From: Phaeotremella fagi
Taxonomy: Eukaryota > Basidiomycota > Tremellomycetes > Tremellales > Phaeotremellaceae
Length of the DNA: 64,000 bases
NCBI GenBank assembly: GCA_001599715.1
Contig: BCHU01000002.1
Location: 1,116,001-1,180,000, forward strand
Direction: 5' to 3'
In this document: positions 11,023-22,757 of the stretch, in pieces
How the letters are laid out: every line of letters starts with the position of its first letter
How positions within the stretch are numbered: the stretch's first letter is position 1
Program-made: the position numbers and the translations under genes
Notes under the pieces: generated by a model
Seen by the model: the letters and a program-made list of their open reading frames with translations, nothing else
The model's database searches: none
What the model was told of the DNA's origin: nothing

Positions 11023-13442
11023 ATGCCAACAAACAAATACCATTCGAAGAATCAAAGACATTACGAGAACCTAGCGAGAATAGCGAGAGAAAGAACTTGC
11101 TTGATCCAAGTTCGATCACCGCAAGAACAAGAAATATCATTTCAGAATCTCAGTCTTCAAGGTGTTGAAAGAACACTATCACCTCGTCATGAAGAATCAA
11201 ATAGAAACAGATTTACTGAATTTGAAATACCTCCGAGAAACCCAGCAACTCGAACGCACGGTTCGTTCAACCAGCCACATTCACCTTCGACAACTATCCA
11301 AGAATATTTTGGTAATCCCTACAACAACTCTAATTCATTCTCACCATCACTTAAATCAGTAATCTACAAACCACCAGAGATACTTTTAAATCAAAACAGA
11401 CTGAACCACGAGCTACCATTTCTAGAACACAGAAATATCGATATTGAAAATTGGAGAAGGATGTCACCTGTTGAACGACGGGATCATGATTGGGAAAGGA
11501 GTCGAGGTAGAGACAGAGACAGAGACAGAGATAGGGAATTTGATGAGAGTGATGACATTTTACGTCAACTTGGTAAAGCTAAAACATCGAGGGGGGGTCG
11601 AGAGTTACGTTATGGATCTGAAAATAGAGATTCAAGACGAGGGGGACATGATCGCGATCGTGATCGTGATCTTCGGGATCATGATTTTGATGACGGCTCA
11701 GAGAAATTCAACAGTAGAGAGGTATGTCAAGTAAGACTTTTCGCTGCACACATTATTGATACTGATAGCCTTTGTGCCTCACAGAGAACCCCACGGCATG
11801 ATGATGAGAAACTACGAAAGAAAATTGAAAACCTTGAAGCAGAACTACGTGAATCCCAAGCCCGACTTCGACGAGTCGAGAACACTTCTGTAAGTAAAAC
11901 CCACACAAGCAAACCTAGAAGAAAAATTGAACACCCCCAAAGCAAAAAGAAATCCGAAACCTCCAAGACAATCTCGAAGACAAAGAAACCCTCCTCTCAA
12001 AAGCCGAAATCCACATCAGAAACCTCAAAGAGAAACTCCTCATTTCAGAGAATTCTTCTTCACCAAAATTATCTGAATTGACTGATAACCTTAATGAAGA
12101 AATCAAGAAGAGGTTACAAGCTGAGAAAGACTGTAAATCCGCTACTTCTGCTTTATCACATTTAGCTAGACAGAAGAACGACGTTGAAGTTAAATTCAAT
12201 AAATTGGTTGGTGATTTGGAGCATGAGAAGGTTTGTACGGAGAATCTGAAGAAGGAGTTGAGTGTTTTACGGGGGAGGATGTCTGATTCCAGTCAGGTAG
12301 GTCTGAGTTCCATATAGCTTTGTACACTACATAATGATTAACGCATAAATATTCATAGGTCGTGCCCCAGACCTCACTTCTCAGAGAGAACGAAAAATTG
12401 AAAATCGACAATCAAGCTCAAAAAACCCAAATCCAATCACTCCAAGAATCAAACAAAGATCTTCAAAGAGAGAAAGAGAATATCTTAGGTACCAACAGAT
12501 CACAAAGGGTGGGTAACTCCGAAACCAATCACTCAGGTTATCATTGACAGAAATAGGACGAGATGGAGAGACAGAATGAAAAAGTTAGAGATATCAGACG
12601 ACAGAATGAATCGCTTCTCGCTCAGAATAGGGAATTACGGAATGAGGTCTGTGGAGTGATTAATCAATGACTGACTGATCTTCGATTGTAGTCTTCAAAA
12701 GCTTTAGCGGATAGAAGTCGTTATATCCAGCTCATCGAATCGAAGGTCAGTTATGGAGTCTCCTTCCCACTCATCAACTGACGTTTCGTTATAGAAAACT
12801 AGAATTTCTGAATTGGAAGCGAATAATCAAGCTTTGAAACAGGAGTTAAAAGAGGTCAAGAAGGTCAGTTAGTTGTTCTAGTCTGACTGACCAGTAGCTG
12901 ATAATCCTATTGTTAGATGGGTAGTGTCAACGAAAGTCTAAGCGAACTAAGTGCAGAAGGCTTCAATCTCAACGTAAGTCCTACGAGCTGGAAAACAAAA
13001 CTAAAGAGCAAACCGACCAGTCATCAAAGAATCCAATCGAAGATTTGTATCACGTTCAAAACGAATTCAGATACAAGGGTATAGTTGATCCCATGATTCC
13101 CGACAATTCACCATCCAGCACCAACCATCGTCCGGCTAGCACCTACACCCCACCGTCGGATCAATTCCAATTCCAGATCCCAGTCCCAACTCAACCAACT
13201 TCAACCGAAAGTGTTGGTGTTGATGTTGGTACAGAAAACTCCATGAAAATCGATAAAGAGATGGAATCTTTGATCACACCTGATCCATTCGTATATCTTC
13301 CATTTCTGTTGGAATGGGTTGACTGATGATAAATGATTTATTGTAGGCCGGTATGGATCAATTCTATCTCCAAACTCAAAATCCTCGTTTCGTTGCTTCA
13401 AGTAAAAACTCCAAAAAGTCCGTTGAATCTGATCAGAAGTAG
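11023..13442 (+). CDS. Coiled-coil protein with an Arg/Asp mixed-charge block
   Basis: Not assigned to a named family. At least eight exons. Order of parts: a basic/Gln-rich N-terminus (MPTNKYHSKNQRHYENLARI); about 150 residues of low complexity; a mixed-charge run with GRDRDRDRDREFDES and HDRDRDRDLRDHDFDD (codons at about 11500-11700); then long heptad-repeat coiled coil (DDEKLRKKIENLEAELRE, LQDNLEDKETLLSKAE, ENEKLKIDNQAQKTQIQSL, SRISELEANNQALKQELKEV-type segments, some split by introns); and a disordered tail ending MDQFYLQTQNPRF and SKKSVESDQK. Exon joins are supported by gtgagt/gtaagt donors and frame. The final intron (13290-13347) removes an in-frame stop, giving the stop at 13442. A structural or scaffold role is inference only. 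Confidence 0.75.
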
Positions 13443-13893
13443 TGTCGTGTGAAGAGTGATAAGAGGGACGTGGAGTTTGGTAGGTGACTTTATCCCATAC
13501 ATCCAGAATACATATGGTACATACAGCAGGATCCTCCATTATCCCGTCGACCATCATATTTCTACAGTGCTACATGGAAAATTACTGACGAGCAATAGTA
13601 AATTCAGTACTCGCTTCCCGATGTAACGATTTTATCTGACCTTATGAATTTCCACCGCTTCTTATTCTACTTCTTTCTTTTTCATCTTCTCTATTACCCT
13701 CACCTTGCATCATCGTAAGAATTTTCTACAATCTTCGATTTACGGTAATCCCCGAGTATGACTGCCACATTGGTGTGTCATGACTTTTGCTTTTGAATAC
13801 TGACTGTTCAGTGGCAAATTTGTTGTACTGATATTTGACTGCTCATGCCACTTCCTTTTCCAAGCACGAAAATATAGAGTACATCATGGACTA
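13443..13893. other. Convergent intergenic region
   Basis: Lies between the 3' ends of the coiled-coil gene and the lyase gene. Pyrimidine-rich around 13650-13720. Small ORFs here lack splice support and family resemblance. Confidence 0.5.
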
Positions 13894-15688
13894 TCAACCG
13901 TCAACCGATTTACGTTCCTCAATCAATCGTTTGATTGCGTGGATCAATTTGTTCTCTGAAACAACGAGTTTCTGTCTAGCACCTTCCAACCACAAACTGT
14001 CCTCTGAGAATCTTCGTTCTCCCAATTTCAATAACATCTGAACTTCATTAGAACAAACCGCGCCAGTACTCGTTCTTGTATTCACGAAATCGGTAGGATC
14101 CAAAGTCTTGCGTAGTTTCTCATCTGTGATCTGTAACGCTGATCCGAGAGTCTCTTGACTTGCTTGAATGATCACGGCGGATGTGATTTCTGAACGTTGA
14201 ATTCCCTTTTGATCACAGATTCTGACCATTCTGGCAACGACGTGATGAGCTTGTCTGAAAGATAGTCCATTATCTCTGACGAGGACGTCGGCGAGATTAC
14301 TCGAAGTTGACCAACTCGCTTTGAGAAGTTCCGACATACGTTTCTCGTTGACATGAAGTGTGTCGATGATACCACCAGTAAGCTCTAACATGTTGGAGAC
14401 TGTAACGAAAGCTTCGTCAAGTAGAGGTACACTTCGAAGATGTTGATCACCAGTTCCTTCACCTCGGAAAGTTGATAAAGCCGTAGATCCCCAATTGACA
14501 GCTACACCAGCAGCTTCTTTGACGTATTCCAGAGCGACTGGGTTTTTCTTTTGTGGGAAAATACTACTGGTACTGCAGTAGCCGTCATCGAGCTGTACTA
14601 AAGAGAATTCTGCTGATGACCAAATATGAAGATCGGTCGTCAAGTCATTGAGGGTTGACATGGTTAAAGCAAGGCAAGAAGCGATCTCAGCAGCATAATA
14701 AGCTTCACGACCTGTAAGCGTCGTTAGCAAAGATCTCATACTTGAAAAACAACTCACCGATTTTAGAATTATATACCAAATCATCAAACCCAAGAAGTTC
14801 AGCGGTTCTGAACCGGTCAATGGGCCAAGAAGTTCCAGCAAGTCCAACAGCACCTAAGCAGTTCAGGTTGGTCCTCTTGTAAGCTTCAACCAATCTTTGA
14901 AAATCGTCATGAAGTCGATCAGCGATTCCTAGAAGATAATGACCGAAATTACCTGGTTGAGCTTGTTGAAGATGTGTATAAGTTGGCATGGTGGTTTTTG
15001 AATGTTTAGTTGCCGATTTGACAAGGAATTTTTCGAGATCAACGATTTTTTCAAGGACTATTAAGAGATGGTTGCGTTTGTACAATCGACGAGCAGCTGT
15101 TCCTTGATCAATTCGACTTCTGGCCGTATGAAGACAACCAGCTACGTCTTCACCTAGTCTCTGACATAGGAACGCTTCGATTTGTAACAACAAACTACCA
15201 GCTTTAGGATCCATAGGTACAGCCCCTACTCCATTCTCCCGAAGCTCGAGTAAAACAGGGAGTATTTGGTTACCAATCTCTTTCGAGACAATATTCTGTT
15301 CGACCAACATCACCAAATGAGCTAGATCAATTTGAATGAATTGATCGAATTGTTTGGACTCTCTGACCAAACCTGGTATGGCGCCTATACGGACCAGGAG
15401 ATCACTTGTCGGTTTAGCAAGACGAGCATCGGTGAAGACCATCGAATGATGAACATTCTTCTGATTTTGAGAGGGTTCGCAAGGAGTAGCCTTGGAAAGG
15501 TCTTCGACATGGCGAACTTCTTTGATCTTGTGCACTAAAGATCAGCTGCGTTCCATTGAAAAGACTCACCTGTGCTGCAATCTTTGGATGGTAACTTGGT
15601 ATTCAAGTTGGTACCTTTGGAGAGGTTAAATTCATCTAAGGTCAGCCTGCGCCCAGATCATCAACTCACTCTTGATAGCTACCGGCAT
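13894..15688 (-). CDS. Argininosuccinate-lyase-superfamily lyase, divergent
   Basis: Member of the fumarase/aspartase superfamily, which cleaves C-N bonds to release fumarate. Four exons (15670-15688, 15570-15635, 14758-15534, 13894-14711) give 559 residues, about 95 longer than ordinary argininosuccinate lyase. Superfamily regions seen: HTARSRIDQGTAARRL (region 1), MPTYTHLQQAQPGNFGHYLL (region 2, with the Thr-His pair), and the signature loop CSTSSIFPQKKNPVALEYV (region 3, with the double Ser). Against the classical enzyme, SRND reads SRID and the Asp after PQKKNP is Val, so the substrate may not be argininosuccinate. It is head-to-head with an anion permease and near a Zn2Cys6 regulator, suggesting a catabolic role. 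Housekeeping ARG4 is possible but less likely. Confidence 0.85.
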
Positions 15689-15737
15689 TTTGGATTTTCT
15701 AAGTCGAATTGGAGTGTTTCAAAAACATGACCACGTC

Positions 15738-15744
15738 CTTTATA
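15738..15744 (-). promoter_or_regulatory. TATA-like box for the lyase gene
   Basis: Reads TATAAAG on the minus strand, about 50 bp upstream of the lyase start codon at 15688. Confidence 0.5.
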
Positions 15745-15881
15745 TGACGATAAGACTTCGGACGAGTTTCGAAAAGCAGGAATTTCGTCCACCTCTATCG
15801 GGCGATGTTCAAGTGGATAGCATGGATGTTGCAAAACACTGACGGAATTTGGAACAGTTGGTGTACAGATACAGTGGACAA

Positions 15882-15933
15882 TTGTCCGCCTCGAGATAAG
15901 CTTATTAGGAGAGAAGGGCGTTTTGTCCGCCTC
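15882..15933 (+). repeat. Direct repeat of TTGTCCGCCTC, 41 bp apart
   Basis: Two identical 11-mers whose starts are 41 bp apart, about four helical turns, so both would face the same side of the DNA. The left copy overlaps the 12-bp palindrome GGACAATTGTCC. Likely operator-like sites for an activator. Confidence 0.65.
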
Positions 15934-16005
15934 CACCATGGGTCCGCAACACACTTCCGGATATCAAACGTATGTACTCTTGGCATCCATTGCTTTTCGA
16001 TAACA

Positions 16006-16013
16006 TATAAATA
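16006..16013 (+). promoter_or_regulatory. TATA box for the permease gene
   Basis: TATAAATA, 68 bp upstream of the ATG at 16081. Confidence 0.55.
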
Positions 16014-16080
16014 GTCATGGTCGTTTGACCCCCCAGAATCTCCCAATTCACCCTACCGCCCATCAGCAGAGGTTAATAAA

Positions 16081-18218
16081 ATGTCTAAATTATCGTCATT
16101 TTTCCATGCTACCCCTCCCGTCGAGGCAGGCAAAGTCGTAGATGTCGATCCTCAATCTGGTATCGTTGTCGAGAAGAAAACTGCAGAAGAAAGAAAATAT
16201 GTTTTACGACTTGATCTTATTCTTTTGGTTTTCTGCTGTATATCACAAGTTATGAAGGGTCTTGATCAGCAGAGTGAGTGATAGCCTGTATCGCGATTCT
16301 AGTACTGATATTGATGTTCTTTAGACATCGCTGCTGCCTATGTCTCTGGCATGAAAGAAGGTATGTAAAGATACGCGAGTGTCTTTTGCATAGTACTCAT
16401 TCCCCATAGACCTTAACATTCAAGCCAACGAATACAATTTCTTCACAACGTAAGTAGACTCATCTGGTCTTCGTACTGCAACTGACTATCGACAGTTACT
16501 TCAACATCGGCTATGCTATCTTCGTTATCGTACGTCTAAACGTTGACCATAGCTCATCACTCAGCCCTCACAAATTATCATGACTCACATTCGTCCATCA
16601 TACTGGTTCCCCTTCCTCGAGTTTTGCTGGGGTGTCCTCACAATCGCTCAATACCGAGTAACAAATGTTCAACAGATCTATGCCTTTAGAGCCTTCATTG
16701 GTGCTTTTGAAGCTAGTGCTTACCCTGGTGCTGTTACTCTTTTAATGTCTTGGTACACACCTAGAGAGTTGGCTTTTAGAATTGCTTTTTATCATAGTTC
16801 TCAATTCGGTGAGTAGTTATGACCCAAAAAATCGACGAGTCCAAGCTGACATAAGAAAGTTGGCAGTATGGTATGTTAAGTTCAACGTCTGTTTCACTAA
16901 CTATTTCAGATGGCTAGTGGTCTTCAGGCAGCTATCTACACAGGTCTTGATGGCAAGAATGGTATCAGTGGATGGAGGTGGATGTTCATTGTTGTATGTT
17001 GTTTACTCATAAAGATCCTATAAACTAATTTCAACGACGTTCAGGACGGAGTCGTAACGATCTTCGTTGCCGGTGCTGGTCTATTCCTAATTCCCGATTT
17101 CCCTTCCAAAAAGAAGTAAGTAAACACATCTGTAAGCTTGACTGATCATCTAGCCCCCTGGCCTTCTGGCTTGGACAGAGACATATGGAAATCGCTACAG
17201 AAAGAAGTTCCCGTTTCCGCCGAGCAGACAACAAGAAATTCACGTTCAGCGCTGTCAAACGTGCTGTCAAACAACCACAATTCTACTTGTTCCCGATATT
17301 CTACTGTGCTTGTCAACTCGCGCAACAGGGTTATCTCTGTATGTGGGAAATTGTTGTCAGAGACTGACAACTAGATTTCAACCTGTTCCTCAAATCCCTC
17401 ACCAACGCAGATGGAACCCCAGTATGGTCCGTCGCTCAAGTTAACGCCCTTCCAATCGCTGGGTATGCCATTTCGATCATTTCAGTTTGGTGTTGGGGTT
17501 TTGCGTCAGATTACTTCCAAACTCGTTGGTTGATCATTCTTGCTCAAGGGGTGAGTGAACATCCATTGAAGCAAAACTGCATACTGAATTTAGTTAGTTG
17601 GTTGGGTTAATCCCTAGTATCATCATGTCAATTTGGAACGTCCCTCTTGGAGCCAAATACTTTGCCTGTAAGTTGTAACAATGTTTCATCTTCTTCTCGC
17701 CACTAATCTCGATACTGTATTCCAGACTTCCTTTGCTTTTCCTTCATCACGACTAGTCCACCGTTGTTCGCTTGGTTGTCAGATATGATCCCACACGATG
17801 CTGAACAAAGAGCTTTCGTTATCGGATGTTGTACAGCCACTTGGTACGCTGTCAACAGTTGGGCAAACGTCTTGATCTGGCCAGCGAGTCAAGCACCTGT
17901 AAGTAAATCTATCCGATAAAAAACTGATGTTTTAGCATTATCAATACGCCTGGCAAGTTACCATCGCCATGTGGATCTTTGTTTTCATGTTAATGCTCTT
18001 GATCCGATTCATTGACATTCGTTATGTTAGGTAGGTTCTACGATATTGTGACGACACTGATTATTGCCAGACCTCGTAATATCCGTATTGGCGAGGAAAT
18101 CTATAACAGGGAGTTGGGAAGTCAGGCTGTCCCAGAGATCGTGGATGATGACAACAAGTCCATTAACAAGGGAGACGACCTAGCCACTCTCACTGTGCGA
18201 GATGTGGAGAGACGATAG
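16081..18218 (+). CDS. MFS permease, anion:cation symporter (allantoate/pantothenate type)
   Basis: Plasma-membrane major facilitator of the Dal5/Fen2-like anion:cation symporter family, which imports organic anions such as allantoate, ureidosuccinate, pantothenate or nicotinate. Many short exons join to roughly 540 residues. Seen: a cytosolic N-terminus; TM1 [20 protein letters not shown] followed by the family motif [70 protein letters not shown]; the central loop with [10 protein letters not shown]; and then the second six-span half up to [18 protein letters not shown] and an acidic tail. Shares its promoter with the lyase, so it probably imports the lyase substrate or a precursor. Exact substrate cannot be read from sequence. 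Confidence 0.88.
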
Positions 18219-18464
18219 GTGGTTCAAATTGTTGTAGTAAATTTAGTCTAGTCGGTGGTGTGTCGTGGGGTGACGGAGGTATCATAAAGTGCTTGCTATA
18301 GCTAAAGGTTCTCGTTGTTCATTGATACTGTAAATTCAGGTCTATGCAAGATTTCTACGAGCTCCCATTTGTCCACAAATAAAATCCTACAGCGTCGGGC
18401 CAAAATCCGCGAGTCAAATAAGATAATCCGACATCTCCATGACGCTTCTTCAATCAAACATAAC

Positions 18465-20737
18465 ATGCCAGCAGACCGTCATCCCACACGAGCACCCCAA
18501 TCATGTGCAAGATGCTACAAGAGAAAGAGAAAGGTAAGTCTGAGCACAAGTGTCTGAATCTGAAAGAAACTCTCATTGACCGCTGATCAAATAGTGCGAT
18601 AAATTGCAACCCCGATGTACGGCTTGTGTTGATGCTGACGTTCCCTGCGAGATCTACATGAAGAAAGTTGACGACTCTATCACTGAGTAAGTTTGGATCT
18701 TAAGAACTTGTAGTGTACTGAAATGACATACTCAGTCATCTGAATAAACTTCGAGCGGATGCTGTCAGATCTCAAAAGAGAATTGATATTTTGGAAGCCT
18801 TCATTCAATCGATTCTCCCTTCTTTACCCCCGATCTCCGAAGTGGACGACGAATCACTAGGTAGTCTGCTTTACAGCAACTCTTCAGAATTAGTTGTGGG
18901 GAATACTAGCGCAGGCGAATCATCAACTCACTTGAATTCCTCCGATATAGTCCTAATCGGATTCAAAACTCGATCGACTACTCAATCCTCATCCCACTCC
19001 CTATCCAATATAAACAAAACCCTGTACACCTCAGCAACCTCTCATCCAAATCTACCAACCATAGACATAGCCTTAGATCACGTTCGAACCTTTCTCGCGA
19101 AACATACACAGAGTGTTCATTGTGTAGATGAAATCGAACTTTCAGGGGATATACGTGCAGTCTACGGTTCGGATGGACTCATCGATCCTAACCTCGCTGC
19201 CAGTCGTTTCCGGATGTTCTGCGTACTGTATATCGAAGATTTGACCCGGGGACAATTGGGTAAAATCCGTCAAGAGAATCACTTCAGTGAAACCTGTCGT
19301 CAACTTCTAGAAAAAGAAGTCCCAGTCGTGACAGCATGTGAAGATCTTGTAAGTCTCAAACTAGTCCTTCAGAACTAATACATGATGATAGTTGGCAGTA
19401 CAGACTTTGGTTCTTCTAGCCAATGCGGGACTTCATCAACCTGGTGGACCTAGTTTAAGTCTACTCGTCGGTTTAGGAGCGAGAATGGCACTCTCACTCG
19501 GTCTTCATCGGAAAAGTGATATTTATCTTGCTTCGATGATGGATAGTTTCACAGATGAATCGGCTTTATGGGAACATAATCGACGTAGAATAAATATCTT
19601 CTGGTCGTTGTATTGTCTTGACAGATTGGTCATGTTCACTCTAGGTTTCCCACCTTGTATACGTGATTGTGATGTCGATGTTGAGGTGTGTAATCTGCGA
19701 CTTTTATACAAGTGCGAGATTCATTGATTGACCAAAATTTGTTAGGCTCTCTCAACCACTGAACCTGTACCAGGTATCATCAATAGTATCGCTCTACGTC
19801 ATCACAATGTCCAACTTCGTCGATTGTATGGACAAATATCAGAAGCGCTGTATGCTGTGGCCGTTGATTCTCAACTTCCCCTTGGCCAGCGAGAGGCAAT
19901 AGTCGAAGAACATCGTTCACACGTCCAAGCATGGTACGACAAAAGTCCTCTCAAAGCCAGTTTTCTACCTATTTCAGAAAGTGTCATCTATCGTCAAGTA
20001 AGTTAAGTTGAGACCAAAACGAAATCTTCCAAACTGATCAAATCGCAAAGGTCGTAGACGATCTATCCTATCATCAAATGATAATCTCCCTCCATCGACC
20101 CTCACCCCTAATCCCCGACGTCCCCTCATCCTTCATAACAGCAACCAAAAATTCTGCAACAATCTCAGTAGATCTCTACAGACACTACTGGGCTCAAAAG
20201 CAAGTCCTGATAATCTGGATCCATCTCTATCAAATCTTCTCATCATGTACAGCCCTAGTCTACTGTTATTGTGAATGTCGAATACGATCTGATCTAACGG
20301 CTGTACCAGATTCCGAGGTCACCATGAAAATCCAACAATGTAGAGATCTGCTAGCTCATTTCGGTCCTAGTTGGCCTGAATCTCAGAGATATCAATCAAT
20401 GTTTGATAGTCTGGTTCAACTGTTTTACACTGGTATCCAACCTGTTCAGATTCAAGATGAAGATTTCATTTTCCAATCGGGTACAGGGATACAGGATCCC
20501 AATAATTCCAGTTCTGGACCAACTCTGACTGAACCGTTCAATATTGAACTTGAATCTAGTTCTAATTCCAATTCGAATTCTGATTTATTCGGTGGTAAAC
20601 AAACTTCGACATCGGCTGCTAGTAATGTTATGCGTGGATTCTGGGGCGAGGGTTCTCATAATACGAATTTAGGTGATTATGATATCAGAAGGAACGATTT
20701 CCCTTCGTTCGAAGATCCTTTTCCTACCTGGCGCTAA
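18465..20737 (+). CDS. Zn2Cys6 fungal transcription factor (cluster regulator candidate)
   Basis: Nuclear DNA-binding regulator. The N-terminal zinc cluster is complete across one intron: CARCYKRKRK then CDKLQPRCTACVDADVPC, spacing C-x2-C-x6-C-x6-C-x2-C-x6-C. A short coiled linker follows (HLNKLRADAVRSQKRIDILE). The middle-homology (Fungal_trans) region has LVLLANAGLHQPGGPSLSLL, GARMALSLGLHRKS, and the typical RRRINIFWSLYCLDRL with LGFPPCIRDCDVDVE. The C-terminus is Ser/Asn-rich, plausibly the activation region. It starts 246 bp after the permease stop on the same strand, so it is the likely regulator of the lyase-permease pair; that link is inference from position and promoter motifs. Confidence 0.88.
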
Positions 20738-20933
20738 TTGTTAAAATAGTCTAGAATGAGAAGTACAAATGCAGCCGATGCAATGTTATCCACTAGAACT
20801 GTATTTTGATTGTTACAGCACTACCTGTGGTATATGAATAGCTTTATCCCAACATTGCATACCATTTATCAAGCTTTAAATACAAATCATATTAAGAATC
20901 ACAACCAACCTTTCCCCCCTTTATATCCCTCCC

Positions 20934-22757
20934 CTAATCAACTTGTGTATAAGTACCAGGGAAGATACCTTGATAACCGTTCAATTTCCCAGTCCACCAA
21001 TCATCAGGATTCTCAGTTCGTTCGACGATTTCAATTCTATCTCCAGCTCTAAATGATAAATCTCCATCGGCCTGACGACAATAGTATCAGTAAATAGTAT
21101 CGTACTGTATACGATTTCCTGACTAACCTGCGCATCATAATCAAAGATCGCTGTACAATATTTGACAGCGTTATAACTTGGTTTAGGTTTCAAAGGCGGA
21201 GGAGGAGGTGGAGCTTTTTTACCGATCGGTGAAACAGCCGCTGAAGTGGCTGAAGGTTGGTATGGAGGTGGTGCAGCGACGTTTCTAGGTGTAGCTGAAT
21301 ATGAAGATGCAGTTGATTCTTTACGTGCTAAACCTGGTTTCGGTCCTGTTTTGGAAGCGAGAGAGGCGGATCGACTTGGACTGGATCCAACCGTTGATCC
21401 AGTAGCTTGTCGATGGGTTGCTACTAATTTAGCTTTTTTACGGGTCAGTTTTTTGAGCGTTTGATTATGGAGGATGGATTGGATTTACCGGTAGACGCTA
21501 TCCTCTTTGTGATCTGCAAATCATCCATCTGTTCAGCAGCGTCACCACGTTGTTCCAAATAAATGTTCTCAATGTCTTTTCTTTCTACGTCGTATTTCCC
21601 GTCTGAGAAGGATTGGATCTTCTCAAGCATGATGAAGTAGACGTTCAATCTCGATTGATTTGTCAGTTGAGCACCTCCCGTCATTCGCAGATACAACTCA
21701 CTGCATGTAATAGAAAGAATGGAACAATGGATCGATGAATCTTGTGCTCATAGCCAAGAAAGTCGGTAACTCAGTTTTAAGCAGTCCGTTGTAATGTTCA
21801 TATTCTTCCGAAGCGAGTTCGAAATCTTGTTCAACCTAATCTGGGTCAGTAAACGTAGACCAATGGCTATTGAAGCTGATTTCGGAACCCACCTTGAAAA
21901 GATTCTTCTCGTCACTCAAACTTTTTTCCTTCTTTTCACGAAGTTTGTTTAAACTGTTGTTATGACGATCATAATCGACGAGTTTATGTTCACGCTTCGT
22001 AACAGTCTTACGGATTTTCTTGCAAATCTCGTTAAGATCTTTACAAGGCTGAACAATTCTTGAATCGATAAGTTCAAGCTCAGGTGTAAGAGTTTCTACC
22101 ATGTCTGATCAGTATCGTCGCAAGTAGTAGTCAGACAAAAAGAAAACCTTAAAACCTACCCCTCATCTCCTCCATCAATTGCTGATAAACACCAATATTC
22201 TTAACAGTGATCTCAGCTTGTGGATGTTTCTGAGCAATATTGTATTCAGCCCCAAGAGGAGCGAAGAGGGTAGCGAGTGATCCAGAGAAACTACCGCCAG
22301 AACTCAAAAGTGCTTTTCCCCACCATGATCAGCCCATTATCCCAGATTCGAATGACATGTGCGTTAAAGGACTTACAGGAAACTGCGTCTCTGAAAACTA
22401 CTGAATCTTTCAACATCTTTTCGGAAGCTTGTTCGACAGCTGCGAATTTCCTTTCACTGGAGAAAAGTATCAGGTTAAATTATCCAAGGATTGGTAGATG
22501 ATAACTGAAGGGGGATTCTTACTAATCGTTGAACTCTGGATCTGTTGATTCTGTTCATGAATGAGTATATGTCTTCATGTATTGAGATCAGAGATATGAC
22601 TTACTTTTAGCCATACCTATCCTTGAGGTTAGGTTATGCGGTGTTCTAAATCGTTTATCAGTCTCTACTTTTCCAGTTGCCCGAGAAGGGTTTTGGTTTG
22701 TTTTTCGTAAATGAACATATAAACCTACCGCATGAGAGTTTTAGTTAAACCTTTCAT
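20934..22757 (-). CDS. RVS167: BAR-SH3 amphiphysin-like protein Rvs167
   Basis: Membrane-curving endocytic protein that acts with actin patches at vesicle scission. Begins MKGLTKTLMRTPHNLTSRIG, an amphipathic N-terminal helix typical of N-BAR proteins. BAR-domain helices follow (LELIDSRIVQPCKDLNEICKK, KREHKLVDYDRHNNSLNKLR, LAMSTRFIDPLFHSFYYMQ, RLNVYFIMLEKIQSFSDGKY). Then a Ser/Pro linker with a polyproline run, and the C-terminal SH3 domain (CTAIFDYDAQADGDLSF, RAGDRIEIVERTENPDDWW, LNGYQGIFPGTYTQVD) with the ALYDY-like and DWW motifs. About ten exons. Domain order and length match Rvs167/Hob1. Confidence 0.92.

Larger units (their letters stand above)
15689..16080. promoter_or_regulatory. Bidirectional promoter of the lyase and permease genes
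   Basis: 392 bp between divergent start codons. Contains GGACAATTGTCC (15876-15887, perfect palindrome), the 11-mer TTGTCCGCCTC at 15882-15892 and again at 15923-15933, a third GTCCGC at 15942-15947, and an inverted CGGAC at 15759-15763. TATA-like boxes point both ways. GTCCG/CGGAC half-sites are the kind of sequence Zn2Cys6 proteins read; the regulator encoded at 18465-20737 is the obvious candidate (inference). Confidence 0.65.

Noticed and set aside
13894..15688. Housekeeping argininosuccinate lyase ARG4
   Set aside because: Changed substrate-contact residues, extra length and the transporter/regulator context argue for a specialised paralogue, although this cannot be settled without the rest of the genome.
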